Part shown: piece after piece, positions 17,753-26,402 of the stretch
Numbering within the stretch: the stretch's first letter is position 1
Layout: every line of letters begins with the position of its first letter
DNA from: GWE2-42-39 sp942493345
GTDB lineage: Bacteria; Bacteroidota; Bacteroidia; Bacteroidales; Prolixibacteraceae
Assembly (NCBI GenBank): GCA_942493345.1
Contig: OW818695.1
Span: forward strand, 1,426,001 to 1,490,000
Length of the DNA stretch: 64,000 bases
Direction of reading: 5' to 3'
Program-made: the position numbers and the translations under genes
The notes under the pieces: model-generated
Told to the model about the DNA's origin: nothing
What the model saw: only the letters and a program-made list of their open reading frames with translations
Database searches by the model: none

Positions 17753-18784
17753 CTACTCACTTATTTCCCCACTCATATTTTTATTGAGATGCATCTTTAT
17801 TTCTTCCTGTTTTAAGTCCTGCCCTAATAAGAACATAAGTTTCGTTACCGCTGCTTCCGATGTCATGTCTTTTCCGGTTACAACTCCCGCCCTCAGAAGC
17901 TCTAAACTGGTTTTGTATTGTCCCATATTTACCGCTCCACCCTGACATTGTGTAATGTTCAACACAATGATTTTTTTTCGTATCGCTTTTTTTATCAAGC
18001 TAATCATCCATGCTGTTGTCGGAACATTTCCCGCACCGAACGACTCTAAAACAATTCCTCTCAATCCGGGAATATCAATAATACTTTCAAAGACCGCCTT
18101 GCTCATACCCGGAAAAATTTTAAAAATAACTACTCTTTCATCAAACTTCGTATTTACCTTTATGATGCCTTTATTGGCCGGGTAATAAATATTTTCGTGA
18201 AAAAATTTTATTTCAACGCCGGCTTTTGCAAGTAAGGGATAGTTCACCGAGTCGAATGCACTAAAATGATCAGCGTGCCTTTTGCTCGTTCGGTTTCCCC
18301 TGAACAACTTATTGTCGAAATAAACGCATACTTCGGGAACAATTGCCATGCCATTTTTTTTAGCCGCGGCAATTTCGATGGATGTGATCAGGTTTTCTTT
18401 TCCGTCCGTCCTCAGAATACCGATAGGTAACTGCGAGCCGGTCATGACTACCGGTTTATCCAGATTTTCAAACATAAAACTTAGAGCCGAAGCGGTATAG
18501 GCCATGGTATCGGTGCCATGCAATATCACAAACCCATCGTAATACTGATAATTCTGTTTAATGGTATTGGCAATTTTCATCCAAATGGCAATGGTCATAT
18601 TCGATGAATCAATCGGCGGATTGAAAGTAACTGCTGACAAATTATATCCCAACCGATTAAGTTCCGGAACCTCCTCCAGTATTTGGTCGAATTTCACAGG
18701 TGTCAGGCTACCATCTGATTCTTTCTGAACCATCCCAATCGTTCCGCCTGTATAAATTATCAGAATAGCTGGTTTTCTATCCAT
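17753..18784 (-). CDS. ansA: Type I (cytoplasmic) L-asparaginase
   Basis: Hydrolyses L-asparagine to aspartate and ammonia. Both asparaginase signatures are present: IYTGGTIGM with the nucleophilic Thr near the N terminus, and ILHGTDTMAYTASAL with the second Thr-Asp pair. There is no signal peptide and the length of 343 aa fits the AnsA type I enzymes. C-terminal residues 290-343 form the small domain. It is a single gene with its own -7 element upstream; its 3' end faces the tRNA-Ser gene. Confidence 0.95.
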   Translation of the reverse strand: MDRKPAILIIYTGGTIGMVQKESDGSLTPVKFDQILEEVPELNRLGYNLSAVTFNPPIDSSNMTIAIWMKIANTIKQNYQYYDGFVILHGTDTMAYTASALSFMFENLDKPVVMTGSQLPIGILRTDGKENLITSIEIAAAKKNGMAIVPEVCVYFDNKLFRGNRTSKRHADHFSAFDSVNYPLLAKAGVEIKFFHENIYYPANKGIIKVNTKFDERVVIFKIFPGMSKAVFESIIDIPGLRGIVLESFGAGNVPTTAWMISLIKKAIRKKIIVLNITQCQGGAVNMGQYKTSLELLRAGVVTGKDMTSEAAVTKLMFLLGQDLKQEEIKMHLNKNMSGEISE

Positions 18785-18809
18785 GTAATTTATTGATATT
18801 TATTTGCCC

Positions 18810-18817
18810 CAAATTTA
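18810..18817 (-). promoter_or_regulatory. -7 element of ansA
   Basis: Minus-strand TAAATTTG, a match to TAnnTTTG, 26 nt before the ATG at 18784. Confidence 0.5.
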
Positions 18818-18830
18818 CAGAAAGAAAAAA

Positions 18831-19595
18831 TTATATACCGAAAAGTTTTTCAGCATTTTCAGTTGTTATGCGCGCAATTTCGTCAACGGTAGTGTGATGA
18901 AGTTCGGCAATTTTTCGGGCTACATATATGAGGTATGAACTTTCGTTCCGTTTTCCGCGAAAAGGGACCGGGGTCAGGTAGGGCGAATCGGTTTCAAGGA
19001 GCAAATGTTCAGGAGAAATTTTCTGAATAATTTTATCCAATCCTGAATTTTTAAACGTAATAATGCCGTTAACTCCGATCTTAAACCCGATATCGATAAC
19101 CTGTTTTGCCTGCTCGGGAGAACCTGAGAAACTGTGGAAAACTCCCGTCAAAGTACCATCCAGCTCAGGAAGCAAATTTTCGAATACCTGTTCAAACGAA
19201 TCACGGACATGGATCACAACAGGTAATTTGTATTCTTTTGCCAACTGAAGTTGGTGCCTGAAAACAATAATTTGTTCGTTCAAAAACGTTTTATCCCAGT
19301 ACAAATCAATGCCAATTTCTCCAATCCCAAAAAATTTCCGTTTGGTCAGCCAAAAGTCTACCAGCTGCAATTCATCGCGATAATCTTCATTTACTGAAGT
19401 TGGATGCAACCCAATCAGCGGAAAGCATATCTGAGGATAGGCAGTTGACAGGTCGAGCATGCTTTTAAGCGATGAACTATCGATATTGGGCAGGACAATT
19501 TTACGGACATTGCATTGGTATGCCCGTTCAATCACCTGGTCAATATCGTCGGAATAATCTTCGGAATATATATGTGAATGGGTATCGATCAGCAT
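18831..19595 (-). CDS. tatD: TatD-family metal-dependent hydrolase (DNase)
   Basis: TIM-barrel amidohydrolase-superfamily enzyme of 254 aa. The family motifs are clear: IDTHSHIY (metal ligands at the N terminus), GEIGIDLYW, VIHVRDSF, FHSFSGS and LLETDSPYLTPVPFRGKRNE. The start is placed at the ATG at 19595 rather than the in-frame TTG at 19601, because a -7 promoter element lies just upstream. 3'-5' DNase activity is known for some members; the cellular substrate here is unknown. Confidence 0.94.
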   Translation of the reverse strand: MLIDTHSHIYSEDYSDDIDQVIERAYQCNVRKIVLPNIDSSSLKSMLDLSTAYPQICFPLIGLHPTSVNEDYRDELQLVDFWLTKRKFFGIGEIGIDLYWDKTFLNEQIIVFRHQLQLAKEYKLPVVIHVRDSFEQVFENLLPELDGTLTGVFHSFSGSPEQAKQVIDIGFKIGVNGIITFKNSGLDKIIQKISPEHLLLETDSPYLTPVPFRGKRNESSYLIYVARKIAELHHTTVDEIARITTENAEKLFGI

Positions 19596-19609
19596 TTTCA
19601 AAAATTTAT

Positions 19610-19617
19610 CAAAAATA
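19610..19617 (-). promoter_or_regulatory. -7 element of the tatD-type gene
   Basis: Minus-strand TATTTTTG (TAnnTTTG), 15 nt before the chosen ATG. Confidence 0.5.
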
Positions 19618-19677
19618 CTGGTTTATATAAAGTTGAAAGTAACGTCAATGTTAAATTTACTATTTCACAAAGAAATA

Positions 19678-19711
19678 GCCCGGAACGTGTAAAATAATTA
19701 ACATTCCGGGC
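19678..19711 (-). terminator. Terminator after mrp
   Basis: Perfect 8-bp stem GCCCGGAA (19678-19685) with TTCCGGGC (19704-19711), loop of 18 nt, with a T-rich stretch following on the minus strand. It lies 36 nt after the mrp stop. Confidence 0.72.
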
Positions 19712-19746
19712 GTTACTTGCTTATTTTTCATTGGATTGCCTGGTTG

Positions 19747-20862
19747 CTATTTTTTTGAAACCTTCACTTTTTTGGTTGGATTGAGGTTTTGGTTTCTGAT
19801 TTCCAACCGGGCAACCAGGTTTTCTGCAATCTCAGCAAATGCCCGGCCTACCGGCGAAGCAGGATCAACTGCCGACGGGTTGCCCGAGTCGCCACCTTCG
19901 CGGATGCTTTGAACAATAGGAATTTGCCCCATCAGTACCAGCCCCATTTGGTCGGCTAATTTTTTACCGCCTTCTTTTCCGAAAATGTAATATTTGTTGT
20001 TTGGCAATTCTTCGGGAGTGAACCAGGCCATGTTCTCGACCAGCCCCAGCACCGGCACATTAATCGATTTGCTCTGGAACATACTGACCCCTTTTACCAC
20101 ATCGGCCAGCGCCACATCCTGCGGAGTGGTAACAATTACGGCCCCGGTTACCGGAATGGTTTGCACCAGGCTCAGGTGGATGTCGCTGGTTCCGGGAGGA
20201 AGATCGATCAGCAAGTAGTCGAGCTCGCCCCAGTTGCCATCGGCAATCAGTTGTTTCAGCGCATTCGAAGCCATTGGCCCACGCCATATCAGGGCGTTTT
20301 CGGCGGCCACAAAAAAACCAATCGAAAGCATTTTTACCCCGAATTTTTCAACCGGCTCGATTCGGTCGCGACCATCAATTTTGATGCTCACCGGGCGCAC
20401 ATCTTCAACCCCAAACATTTTGGGAAGCGATGGCCCGTAAATATCGGCATCGATCAGCCCGACTTTTGCTCCGGTATTTGCCAGCGCCACAGCCAGGTTC
20501 ACCGACACGGTTGATTTCCCAACCCCACCTTTGCCTGAAGCAATGGCAACAATATTTTTCACCCCGGCCAACAAACGGCGTTCCATCTGGTGAATGGCTT
20601 TCACACTGATGTTGCCCCGCACTTCCACCTCTTCGCCAACGTATTTCGCGATAGCGGCAATGCAGGCTTCTTTTACCGTTTCAATTTGCGGATCATCGGA
20701 ACGCTGGAACACCAGTGAAAAACTTACTTTTTTACCGGCAATCCGTATTTCCTGAACCATGTCGAGCCCGACGATATTTTCTTTGCTTCCCGGAAAATCG
20801 ACGTTCCGAAGTGCATCGGTAATATCTTTCGGGACTATAAATTTGCGTGGAATATCTGACAT
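19747..20862 (-). CDS. apbC: Mrp/NBP35-family Fe-S cluster carrier ATPase
   Basis: P-loop ATPase that carries or delivers Fe-S clusters. A DUF59/MIP18-like domain (about 1-90) precedes the deviant Walker A IASGKGGVGKST, a SIGFF/IWRGPMASNAL segment and LLIDLPPGTSDIHL. The start at ATG 20862 gives MSDIPRKF and removes 33 unconserved residues of a longer frame. The usual C-terminal CxxC cluster ligands are not seen; the equivalent region reads AWFTPEELPNNKYYIFGKEG. It is 95 nt after the alkyltransferase-like gene on the same strand and probably shares its transcript. Confidence 0.93.
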   Translation of the reverse strand: MSDIPRKFIVPKDITDALRNVDFPGSKENIVGLDMVQEIRIAGKKVSFSLVFQRSDDPQIETVKEACIAAIAKYVGEEVEVRGNISVKAIHQMERRLLAGVKNIVAIASGKGGVGKSTVSVNLAVALANTGAKVGLIDADIYGPSLPKMFGVEDVRPVSIKIDGRDRIEPVEKFGVKMLSIGFFVAAENALIWRGPMASNALKQLIADGNWGELDYLLIDLPPGTSDIHLSLVQTIPVTGAVIVTTPQDVALADVVKGVSMFQSKSINVPVLGLVENMAWFTPEELPNNKYYIFGKEGGKKLADQMGLVLMGQIPIVQSIREGGDSGNPSAVDPASPVGRAFAEIAENLVARLEIRNQNLNPTKKVKVSKK

Positions 20863-20957
20863 TGTATTTAATTTTAAATGAATCCATTTTTTAAGAAAAA
20901 ATGGAAAACGGTAGAAGACAGTCGAAAACAATTGTTTTCCATCATTTTCCATTGCCT

Positions 20958-21296
20958 TCAACTGTTTTCCATTGAAAGCTCTTTTGCCGGGTCCCAGAAA
21001 TTCTCCTTGAAATTCATGATTTGATCGTCTTCAATTACAAAACCTTCGCTTTCGAGCAATTCCTGCATTGCATTCGCGGTGCCAAAATGATGTTTGCCAG
21101 TGAGCAAGCCATTGCGGTTCACCACCCGGTGTGCCGGGATGTATTCGTCCTGCGAATGGGCATTATTCATTGCCCAACCAACCATGCGCGACGACTGCTT
21201 CGAACCCAGAAACGCAGCAATAGCCCCGTAGCTGGTAATCCGGCCTGCCGGTATTTGCCGGGCAACTTCGTAAACCTGTTGATAAAAATCGGACAT
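20958..21296 (-). CDS. Alkyltransferase-like protein (MGMT family, Cys replaced by Ala)
   Basis: 112-aa DNA-binding protein of the O6-methylguanine-DNA methyltransferase fold. The helix-turn-helix and arginine finger region SSRMVGWAMNN is present, but the methyl-acceptor motif PCHRV reads PAHRV, with Ala55 in place of the catalytic Cys. Such ATL proteins flip and bind alkylguanine without repair and recruit nucleotide excision repair in the known cases. Start and trmB stop share one base (TAATG), so translation is coupled to trmB. Presence of the HRV motif argues against decay. Confidence 0.92.
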   Translation of the reverse strand: MSDFYQQVYEVARQIPAGRITSYGAIAAFLGSKQSSRMVGWAMNNAHSQDEYIPAHRVVNRNGLLTGKHHFGTANAMQELLESEGFVIEDDQIMNFKENFWDPAKELSMENS

Positions 21297-22033
21297 TATT
21301 CTCTGGCGCTCCGCCCGAAACTCCGGTACGGATCTCTTTCTATTACAACATTGGGCTCGCTGAGAGGTTCACTGTGGTTGAGGCGAAATGAAATATATTT
21401 TATACTGATGCCCCGTTCCAACCACTGTTTCTCGTAAAAAGTACGGATCGACAGGATATCGTCGGCCGGTCCCGAATTGTACAAATCATCGGTGTTGCAA
21501 ACTATGTCGAACCGGTTTTTCAGAACCATGGCTTCGGTGTACCGGTATTGAAAATTGCTGTCGGTTTTCAGATGCACAAGGCCATTTCGGACCAGCACAT
21601 CCCGGTACTTTTCCATGAAATTGGTGGCCGTCAGCCTTCTTCGTGCTTTTTTCATTTGCGGATCGGGGAAAGTCAGCCATATTTCCGAAACTTCACCTTC
21701 AGTAAAAAAAGTATTGATGATTTCGATATTGGTGCGCAAAAAAGCTACATTTTTCAACCCTTTTTGTTTCGCTTCGGTAGCGCCTTTCCACATGCGTGCG
21801 CCTTTTATATCGATTCCAATGAAGTTTTTATCCGGATATTTTTCAGCCAGTTGAACTGAATATTCGCCTTTGCCGCAACCCAATTCCAGAACGATTGGGT
21901 GATTGTTTCCGAAAAAGCCCGCCCAGTTTCCTTTCAATTCGTAATCATCCTGATCGATGCTTTTAAACGGGACTTCAATAACATGTTCGTACGAAGCCAG
22001 ATCAGCAAATTTTTTAAGTTTACCTTTTCCCAC
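21296..22033 (-). CDS. trmB: tRNA (guanine-N7)-methyltransferase TrmB
   Basis: Methylates G46 of tRNA using S-adenosylmethionine. The SAM-binding motif LELGCGKGEYSVQLA, IGIDIKGARMWKG, and the TrmB signature WLTFPDPQMKKARRRLT are all visible. 245 aa is near normal. It starts 11 nt after gldH and overlaps the start of the alkyltransferase-like gene by one base; it belongs to a ricT-gldH-trmB-atl operon. Confidence 0.96.
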   Translation of the reverse strand: MGKGKLKKFADLASYEHVIEVPFKSIDQDDYELKGNWAGFFGNNHPIVLELGCGKGEYSVQLAEKYPDKNFIGIDIKGARMWKGATEAKQKGLKNVAFLRTNIEIINTFFTEGEVSEIWLTFPDPQMKKARRRLTATNFMEKYRDVLVRNGLVHLKTDSNFQYRYTEAMVLKNRFDIVCNTDDLYNSGPADDILSIRTFYEKQWLERGISIKYISFRLNHSEPLSEPNVVIERDPYRSFGRSARE

Positions 22034-22044
22034 TTTTCAATAAC

Positions 22045-22509
22045 TTATTTTCTCTTTTCAACCCTGATTCCCACGCCGCGTATTCCTTTGAGCATTTCGT
22101 CGCGCATGCCGTGCTGTATATTAAATTGGTAAGTACCACGTTGTGGAAAATAAATATTCGACCGGTAAACAAACTGGTTATCGAACAAGCCGCCCAGCCC
22201 GCGGCCCAACCATTTCCCGGCATTATCGGCCAGGCTTATTTCAATGGTATCAGCCAAACTGGTTCCATCGGGCGAATCGATCGAAAGGAACAGCCAGATG
22301 TTGCTGTACGGATAGTTCCCTTCATTCCGCAAATTGATATATAGATTATTTGCCTGAACTGTGTCTTTTATGTCGAAATTGAAAACCAGAACCGAATCTT
22401 TGCCCCATCCGGCATGATCAATGTCTCCGTATGATTCAAAAATCCTGTTTCGGTCGCCGCAGGATGCAAGTGATCCGATGATCAGAAAAAACAGAATGAA
22501 ACGTTTCAT
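22045..22509 (-). CDS. gldH: Gliding-motility lipoprotein GldH
   Basis: 154-aa lipoprotein with a lipobox ending at Cys17 (GSLASC) and a beta-rich body (VFNFDIKDTVQANNLYINLRN; YPQRG-type segment FPQRGTYQFNIQHGMR), which matches the GldH family needed for gliding in Flavobacterium. Its start overlaps the ricT stop by 4 nt (ATGA). GldH homologues also occur in non-gliding Bacteroidota, so motility of this organism cannot be concluded from it alone. Confidence 0.9.
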   Translation of the reverse strand: MKRFILFFLIIGSLASCGDRNRIFESYGDIDHAGWGKDSVLVFNFDIKDTVQANNLYINLRNEGNYPYSNIWLFLSIDSPDGTSLADTIEISLADNAGKWLGRGLGGLFDNQFVYRSNIYFPQRGTYQFNIQHGMRDEMLKGIRGVGIRVEKRK

Positions 22510-23654
22510 GGTTTTTGCTGTGGATTACGGCGTTTAAAATTACGGCTCTTACCGCGTCCTTTATTCCTGTTCGATTTTTTTGGATCATCGAAACGGGTCA
22601 AACTGCCTTGTTCTATTACGTCTTTGTACCCTTTTTCTTCAAGCACAGGTAGTTCCGGTTCTTTACCTGCCAATTTTTCAACTTTCTTTTTTTTCTGGTT
22701 CTGACGAATAATTTCTTTTACCCTTTCCACCGGAATAGCAACTTGGTTCATTGGCGCTTCGTTGTCGAGCGAATACCAGTACATTCCTTTAAATATTTCC
22801 GATTTCTGAAAAATATATCGTCCTTTCTCGGTTTCCAGCGCCACATTGGTAGGCGGAAAATCACGCCGTGCATCAATGTAAGTATCCACTTCGTAATTGA
22901 GGCAGCACTTCAGTTTACCACACTGACCGGCCAGTTTTTGCGGGTTCAGCGATATTTCCTGATAGCGGGCAGAGTTGGTCGTTACCGAAACAAAACTATG
23001 AACCCAGGTGGCACAGCAAAGTTCGCGCCCACAAGGGCCAATGCCTCCGATACGACCGGCTTCCTGGCGAGCACCAATTTGTTTCATCTCAATTCGGATG
23101 CGGAACGTATCGGCCAGAACTTTAATTAGTTGTCGGAAGTCTACCCGCTCGTCGGCGATGTAATAAAAAATAGCCTTGGTTTTGTCTCCCTGGTATTCCA
23201 CGTCGCCAATTTTCATATCCAGTCTCAGATCGGTAGCTATTTGTCTCGACTTCAGCATGGTTTGGTGTTCCTGTTGCATTGACTCTTTCCATTTGTCGAT
23301 ATCAATCTGTTTGGCTTTTCGGTATACTTTCCGCAATTCGCCGTTCACCAAGGTAACTTTGTGCTTTTTCATCTGGTCGAGCACCAGATCGCCGGTGAGC
23401 GAAACAATTCCGATGTCGTGCCCCGGGTTGGCTTCAACAGCAATGATATCGCCGGGCTTTAATTTCAGGAGGTTTACATTATGAAAGTAGTCCTTACGTG
23501 TATTTTTAAAACGAACTTCAACCAGTTCATCGGGATTGACAACATTAATGACATCGCTAAGCCAATCGAACACCTCCAGTTTCGAGCAGGTTCCGCCATT
23601 TCCACGACAACAGCCACGGTCAATCAAATTATCTTCGCACTCAAACTTATCCAT
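22506..23654 (-). CDS. ricT: PSP1-domain protein, RicT/YaaT family
   Basis: Fe-S-containing RNase-regulating complex subunit family (RicT of Bacillus subtilis). ATG at 23654 gives MDKFECEDNLIDRGCCRGNG, with an N-terminal Cys cluster, then the PSP1 domain with VEVRFKNTRKDYFHN, GARQEAGRIGGIGPCGRELCC and AGQCGKLKCCLNYE, rich in conserved Cys. The lysine/arginine-rich tail (NRNKGRGKSRNFKRRNPQQK) may bind RNA. An in-frame extension to 23795 is rejected because a -7 promoter element lies at 23713-23720. It is the first gene of the ricT-gldH-trmB-atl operon. Confidence 0.93.
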   Translation of the reverse strand: MDKFECEDNLIDRGCCRGNGGTCSKLEVFDWLSDVINVVNPDELVEVRFKNTRKDYFHNVNLLKLKPGDIIAVEANPGHDIGIVSLTGDLVLDQMKKHKVTLVNGELRKVYRKAKQIDIDKWKESMQQEHQTMLKSRQIATDLRLDMKIGDVEYQGDKTKAIFYYIADERVDFRQLIKVLADTFRIRIEMKQIGARQEAGRIGGIGPCGRELCCATWVHSFVSVTTNSARYQEISLNPQKLAGQCGKLKCCLNYEVDTYIDARRDFPPTNVALETEKGRYIFQKSEIFKGMYWYSLDNEAPMNQVAIPVERVKEIIRQNQKKKKVEKLAGKEPELPVLEEKGYKDVIEQGSLTRFDDPKKSNRNKGRGKSRNFKRRNPQQKP

Positions 23655-23712
23655 AGTACTGTATTTGCTGCCTGACAGAAGTAAAAGCCTTCCCGACAGA
23701 GAATAAAACATA

Positions 23713-23720
23713 CAAAAGTA
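23713..23720 (-). promoter_or_regulatory. -7 element of the ricT operon
   Basis: Minus-strand TACTTTTG (TAnnTTTG), 59 nt before the ATG at 23654. It supports the shorter ricT start. Confidence 0.5.
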
Positions 23721-23877
23721 ATGATTAATGCGTATAAAAAAAGCGTCCAATAATCGGGGAACAAACAATAATACAATCGAATCTGTTTTTAGCAATATGA
23801 ATTAATCGTTTGAAGATTAATCCATAGATTACAGAATTTTATATAACTTGAATCTGTTTTCTGCATAAATTTACACG

Positions 23878-26391
23878 ATGGATGAAAATAAAACGCGAAT
23901 CGAGGCTCTAATTACCGAAAATAATCAACTAAAAGAGGAATTGGACAAGCTAAAAAGGGATCGGAGTATTCCAATCCCCAATCAGTCTGTTTATGGCGAA
24001 GATAGTTTTCTTCGTTTATTCGATGAAATGAATTCTGCTTCGGCTTTTCATCGAATGATTTTCAATGAAAAGGGTCATCCGGTTGATTATGAATTCATCC
24101 GGATTAATCGGGTTTTCGAGGAATTTACCGGTTTAAAAGCTGAGAATATAATTGGTCGAAGGGTGTTGGAAGTATTGCCTGACACCGAACAATATTGGAT
24201 CGAAAAATACGGACAAGTTGTTGTTACCGGCGAACCAGTTGAGTTCGAAAACTATTCCGGAGCTTTGGACCGTTATTACAGTGTTCATGCGTACCGCCCG
24301 ATGAAAGGTCATTTTGTAGTTTCTTTTATTGATATCACGCAACAGAAAAAGGCAGAAATCACGGTCAATGAAACAAAACTGTTTTATGAGAAAATTCTGG
24401 AAACAACACATGATGGAATTTGGGTCACGAATAAAAATGATGTAATTATCTTCACTAATTCAGCCATCGAAAAAATTGCAGGAGCCAGAAAAAAGGATAT
24501 CATCGGGCGCAATGTTCTAAAAGACTTTTCGGAAGAAACCATCGGCGAATTCTCAAACTATTACCTGAAAGTTAAAGAAGGAAAGGTGCCAATTGAGTAT
24601 GAAGTAACTTCGGTAAACCAGGCGAACAGAAAAACATTCCTGACTGGCTGGTTGATGCCGATATGGGAAAACGGTCAGTTTAATGGAGTTATCTGCTCTA
24701 TTCAGGATATAACTGAAAAGAAGAAAGCAGAAAAAACCCTAGCTGAACAAGAACTCAAGTTACAGGAGATTCTTGGAAATATGAACGGGATTATTTACCG
24801 CTGCGAGAATGATGGAAACTGGACCATGTCGTTTTTAAATGCCGGAGTAATAAACCTTACCGGATATGCCACTGACGAGATTTTACACAACAAAGTGATT
24901 TCGTACAACGAGATTATTCATCATGAAGACCGGGATACGGTCAGGAAAAACGTTCTTGATGCAGTTTCGAGAAACGAAAAATACAAAATGGAGTATCGGA
25001 TAAACACCAAAGACGGACAATGCAAGTGGGTGTATGAACAAGGAACCGGGATAAGAAATGAAGCCGGGGAATTAAGCCATCTGGAAGGTTATATTTTCGA
25101 CATCTCGGACCGGAAAAAAATGGAACTCGAAATTATTGAAAAAAACCAGGAAATTGCCGCCCAGAACGAAGAATTTCTTTCCGTCAACGAGGAATTGCAA
25201 TCAACCATCGAACAAATACAGGTTATTAATGACGAATTGCGCGAAGCCAAGTTAAAAGCCGAAGAAAGCGACCATCTCAAATCGGCCTTCCTGGCCAACA
25301 TGTCGCACGAAATCAGGACACCCATGAACAGTATTATCGGCTTTTCGGGACTTATGACTGAACGGGGCTTAAAATGGAAAAAGAGAACGCAATACAGTCG
25401 GTTAATTTTATCGGCTGGAGAACATCTTCTTCGCATTATCGACGACATTGTGGACATTGCCAAAATTGAATCAAATCAGTTGCGCATCGAAATATCGGCA
25501 CAAAATCTTCATTCTATTCTGAACGAAACATATTTGTACCACCTGCAAAGCAATTTGATGAAACAAAAAAGCGAGATTGATTTGCGGCTTAATATCAACA
25601 ACGTCCCTCCCGGTTTAATTTTCGACACCGATCCGGTACGGTTTAAGCAGGTAATCAACAACCTGATATCGAATGCAATAAAAAACACGTCTTTCGGGTA
25701 TATCGAATTTGGGGTGAAACAGGTAGATACAGAAGGGAAACAGATCGTATTTTATGTGGAAGATACCGGGGTTGGGATACCAAAAGAAAGCCAGGAGATA
25801 ATTTTCGAACGCTTCATGCAAATTCGCGGCGAGAACCCGACTGGCGGAACCGGACTGGGGCTGAGTATCAGCGAAGGAATACTGAATTTAATGAACGGCA
25901 ACATCTGGCTGGAATCGGAATTCGGAAAAGGAACTACATTCTATTTTTCGCTTCCTTATAATCCGGCAACCCGGGTACAACAATTTGTTGTCGGACAGAA
26001 AAAATCGTTCCGCATGCCGGAACTGAAAAATAAACTGATTTATATAGCGGAAGACGATCTTTCGTCGTTTCTGTATTTGAAAGAAATTATGGAAACTACG
26101 AATGCACGAATTGGACACGCAAAAAATGGGAAAATCTTAATGGAAATGGTTTTGCAGGAAACGCCTGATTTGATATTGGCAGATATTAACATGCCCGAAA
26201 TGAACGGCATCGACGTGATCAAAAAGTTACGAAGCATGAATTATACATTCCCGATTATTACACAAACAGCGTATGCCTTGCTTGAAGAAAAGGAAAGTTG
26301 CTTCAAAGCTGGTTGTTCGGCCTACATTTCAAAACCTATCGATGCCAATTTGCTGTTCGAACTGATTAATCAGAATATGCCGATTGACTGA
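23878..26391 (+). CDS. Soluble hybrid sensor histidine kinase with three PAS domains
   Basis: 837-aa cytoplasmic two-component protein; no signal peptide or membrane helix is seen. Order: N-terminal coiled coil (1-35); PAS 1 (about 42-160); PAS 2 (165-285); PAS 3 with PAC (290-425); coiled coil (425-465); HisKA with His477 in NMSHEIRTPMNSI; HATPase with NLISNAIKNTS (N box), DTGVGIP and GGTGLGLSI; receiver domain (715-835) with Asp769 in LADINMPEMNG and a late SKPID lysine. It is transcribed opposite to ricT and holB, between which it sits. The signal is unknown; PAS ligands (redox, small molecules) are possible. Confidence 0.95.
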   Translation: MDENKTRIEALITENNQLKEELDKLKRDRSIPIPNQSVYGEDSFLRLFDEMNSASAFHRMIFNEKGHPVDYEFIRINRVFEEFTGLKAENIIGRRVLEVLPDTEQYWIEKYGQVVVTGEPVEFENYSGALDRYYSVHAYRPMKGHFVVSFIDITQQKKAEITVNETKLFYEKILETTHDGIWVTNKNDVIIFTNSAIEKIAGARKKDIIGRNVLKDFSEETIGEFSNYYLKVKEGKVPIEYEVTSVNQANRKTFLTGWLMPIWENGQFNGVICSIQDITEKKKAEKTLAEQELKLQEILGNMNGIIYRCENDGNWTMSFLNAGVINLTGYATDEILHNKVISYNEIIHHEDRDTVRKNVLDAVSRNEKYKMEYRINTKDGQCKWVYEQGTGIRNEAGELSHLEGYIFDISDRKKMELEIIEKNQEIAAQNEEFLSVNEELQSTIEQIQVINDELREAKLKAEESDHLKSAFLANMSHEIRTPMNSIIGFSGLMTERGLKWKKRTQYSRLILSAGEHLLRIIDDIVDIAKIESNQLRIEISAQNLHSILNETYLYHLQSNLMKQKSEIDLRLNINNVPPGLIFDTDPVRFKQVINNLISNAIKNTSFGYIEFGVKQVDTEGKQIVFYVEDTGVGIPKESQEIIFERFMQIRGENPTGGTGLGLSISEGILNLMNGNIWLESEFGKGTTFYFSLPYNPATRVQQFVVGQKKSFRMPELKNKLIYIAEDDLSSFLYLKEIMETTNARIGHAKNGKILMEMVLQETPDLILADINMPEMNGIDVIKKLRSMNYTFPIITQTAYALLEEKESCFKAGCSAYISKPIDANLLFELINQNMPID

Positions 26392-26402
26392 AAATACGTA
26401 TT

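Noticed and set aside
17550..17945. Open frame across the tRNA-Ser gene and the ansA 3' end
   Set aside because: It covers a clear tRNA and the complement of a real gene.
20863..20961. N-terminal extension of the Mrp frame
   Set aside because: The extra 33 residues are unlike the family; MSDIPRKF at 20862 is a natural start. The extra sequence contains repeated GGAAAAC-type tracts instead.
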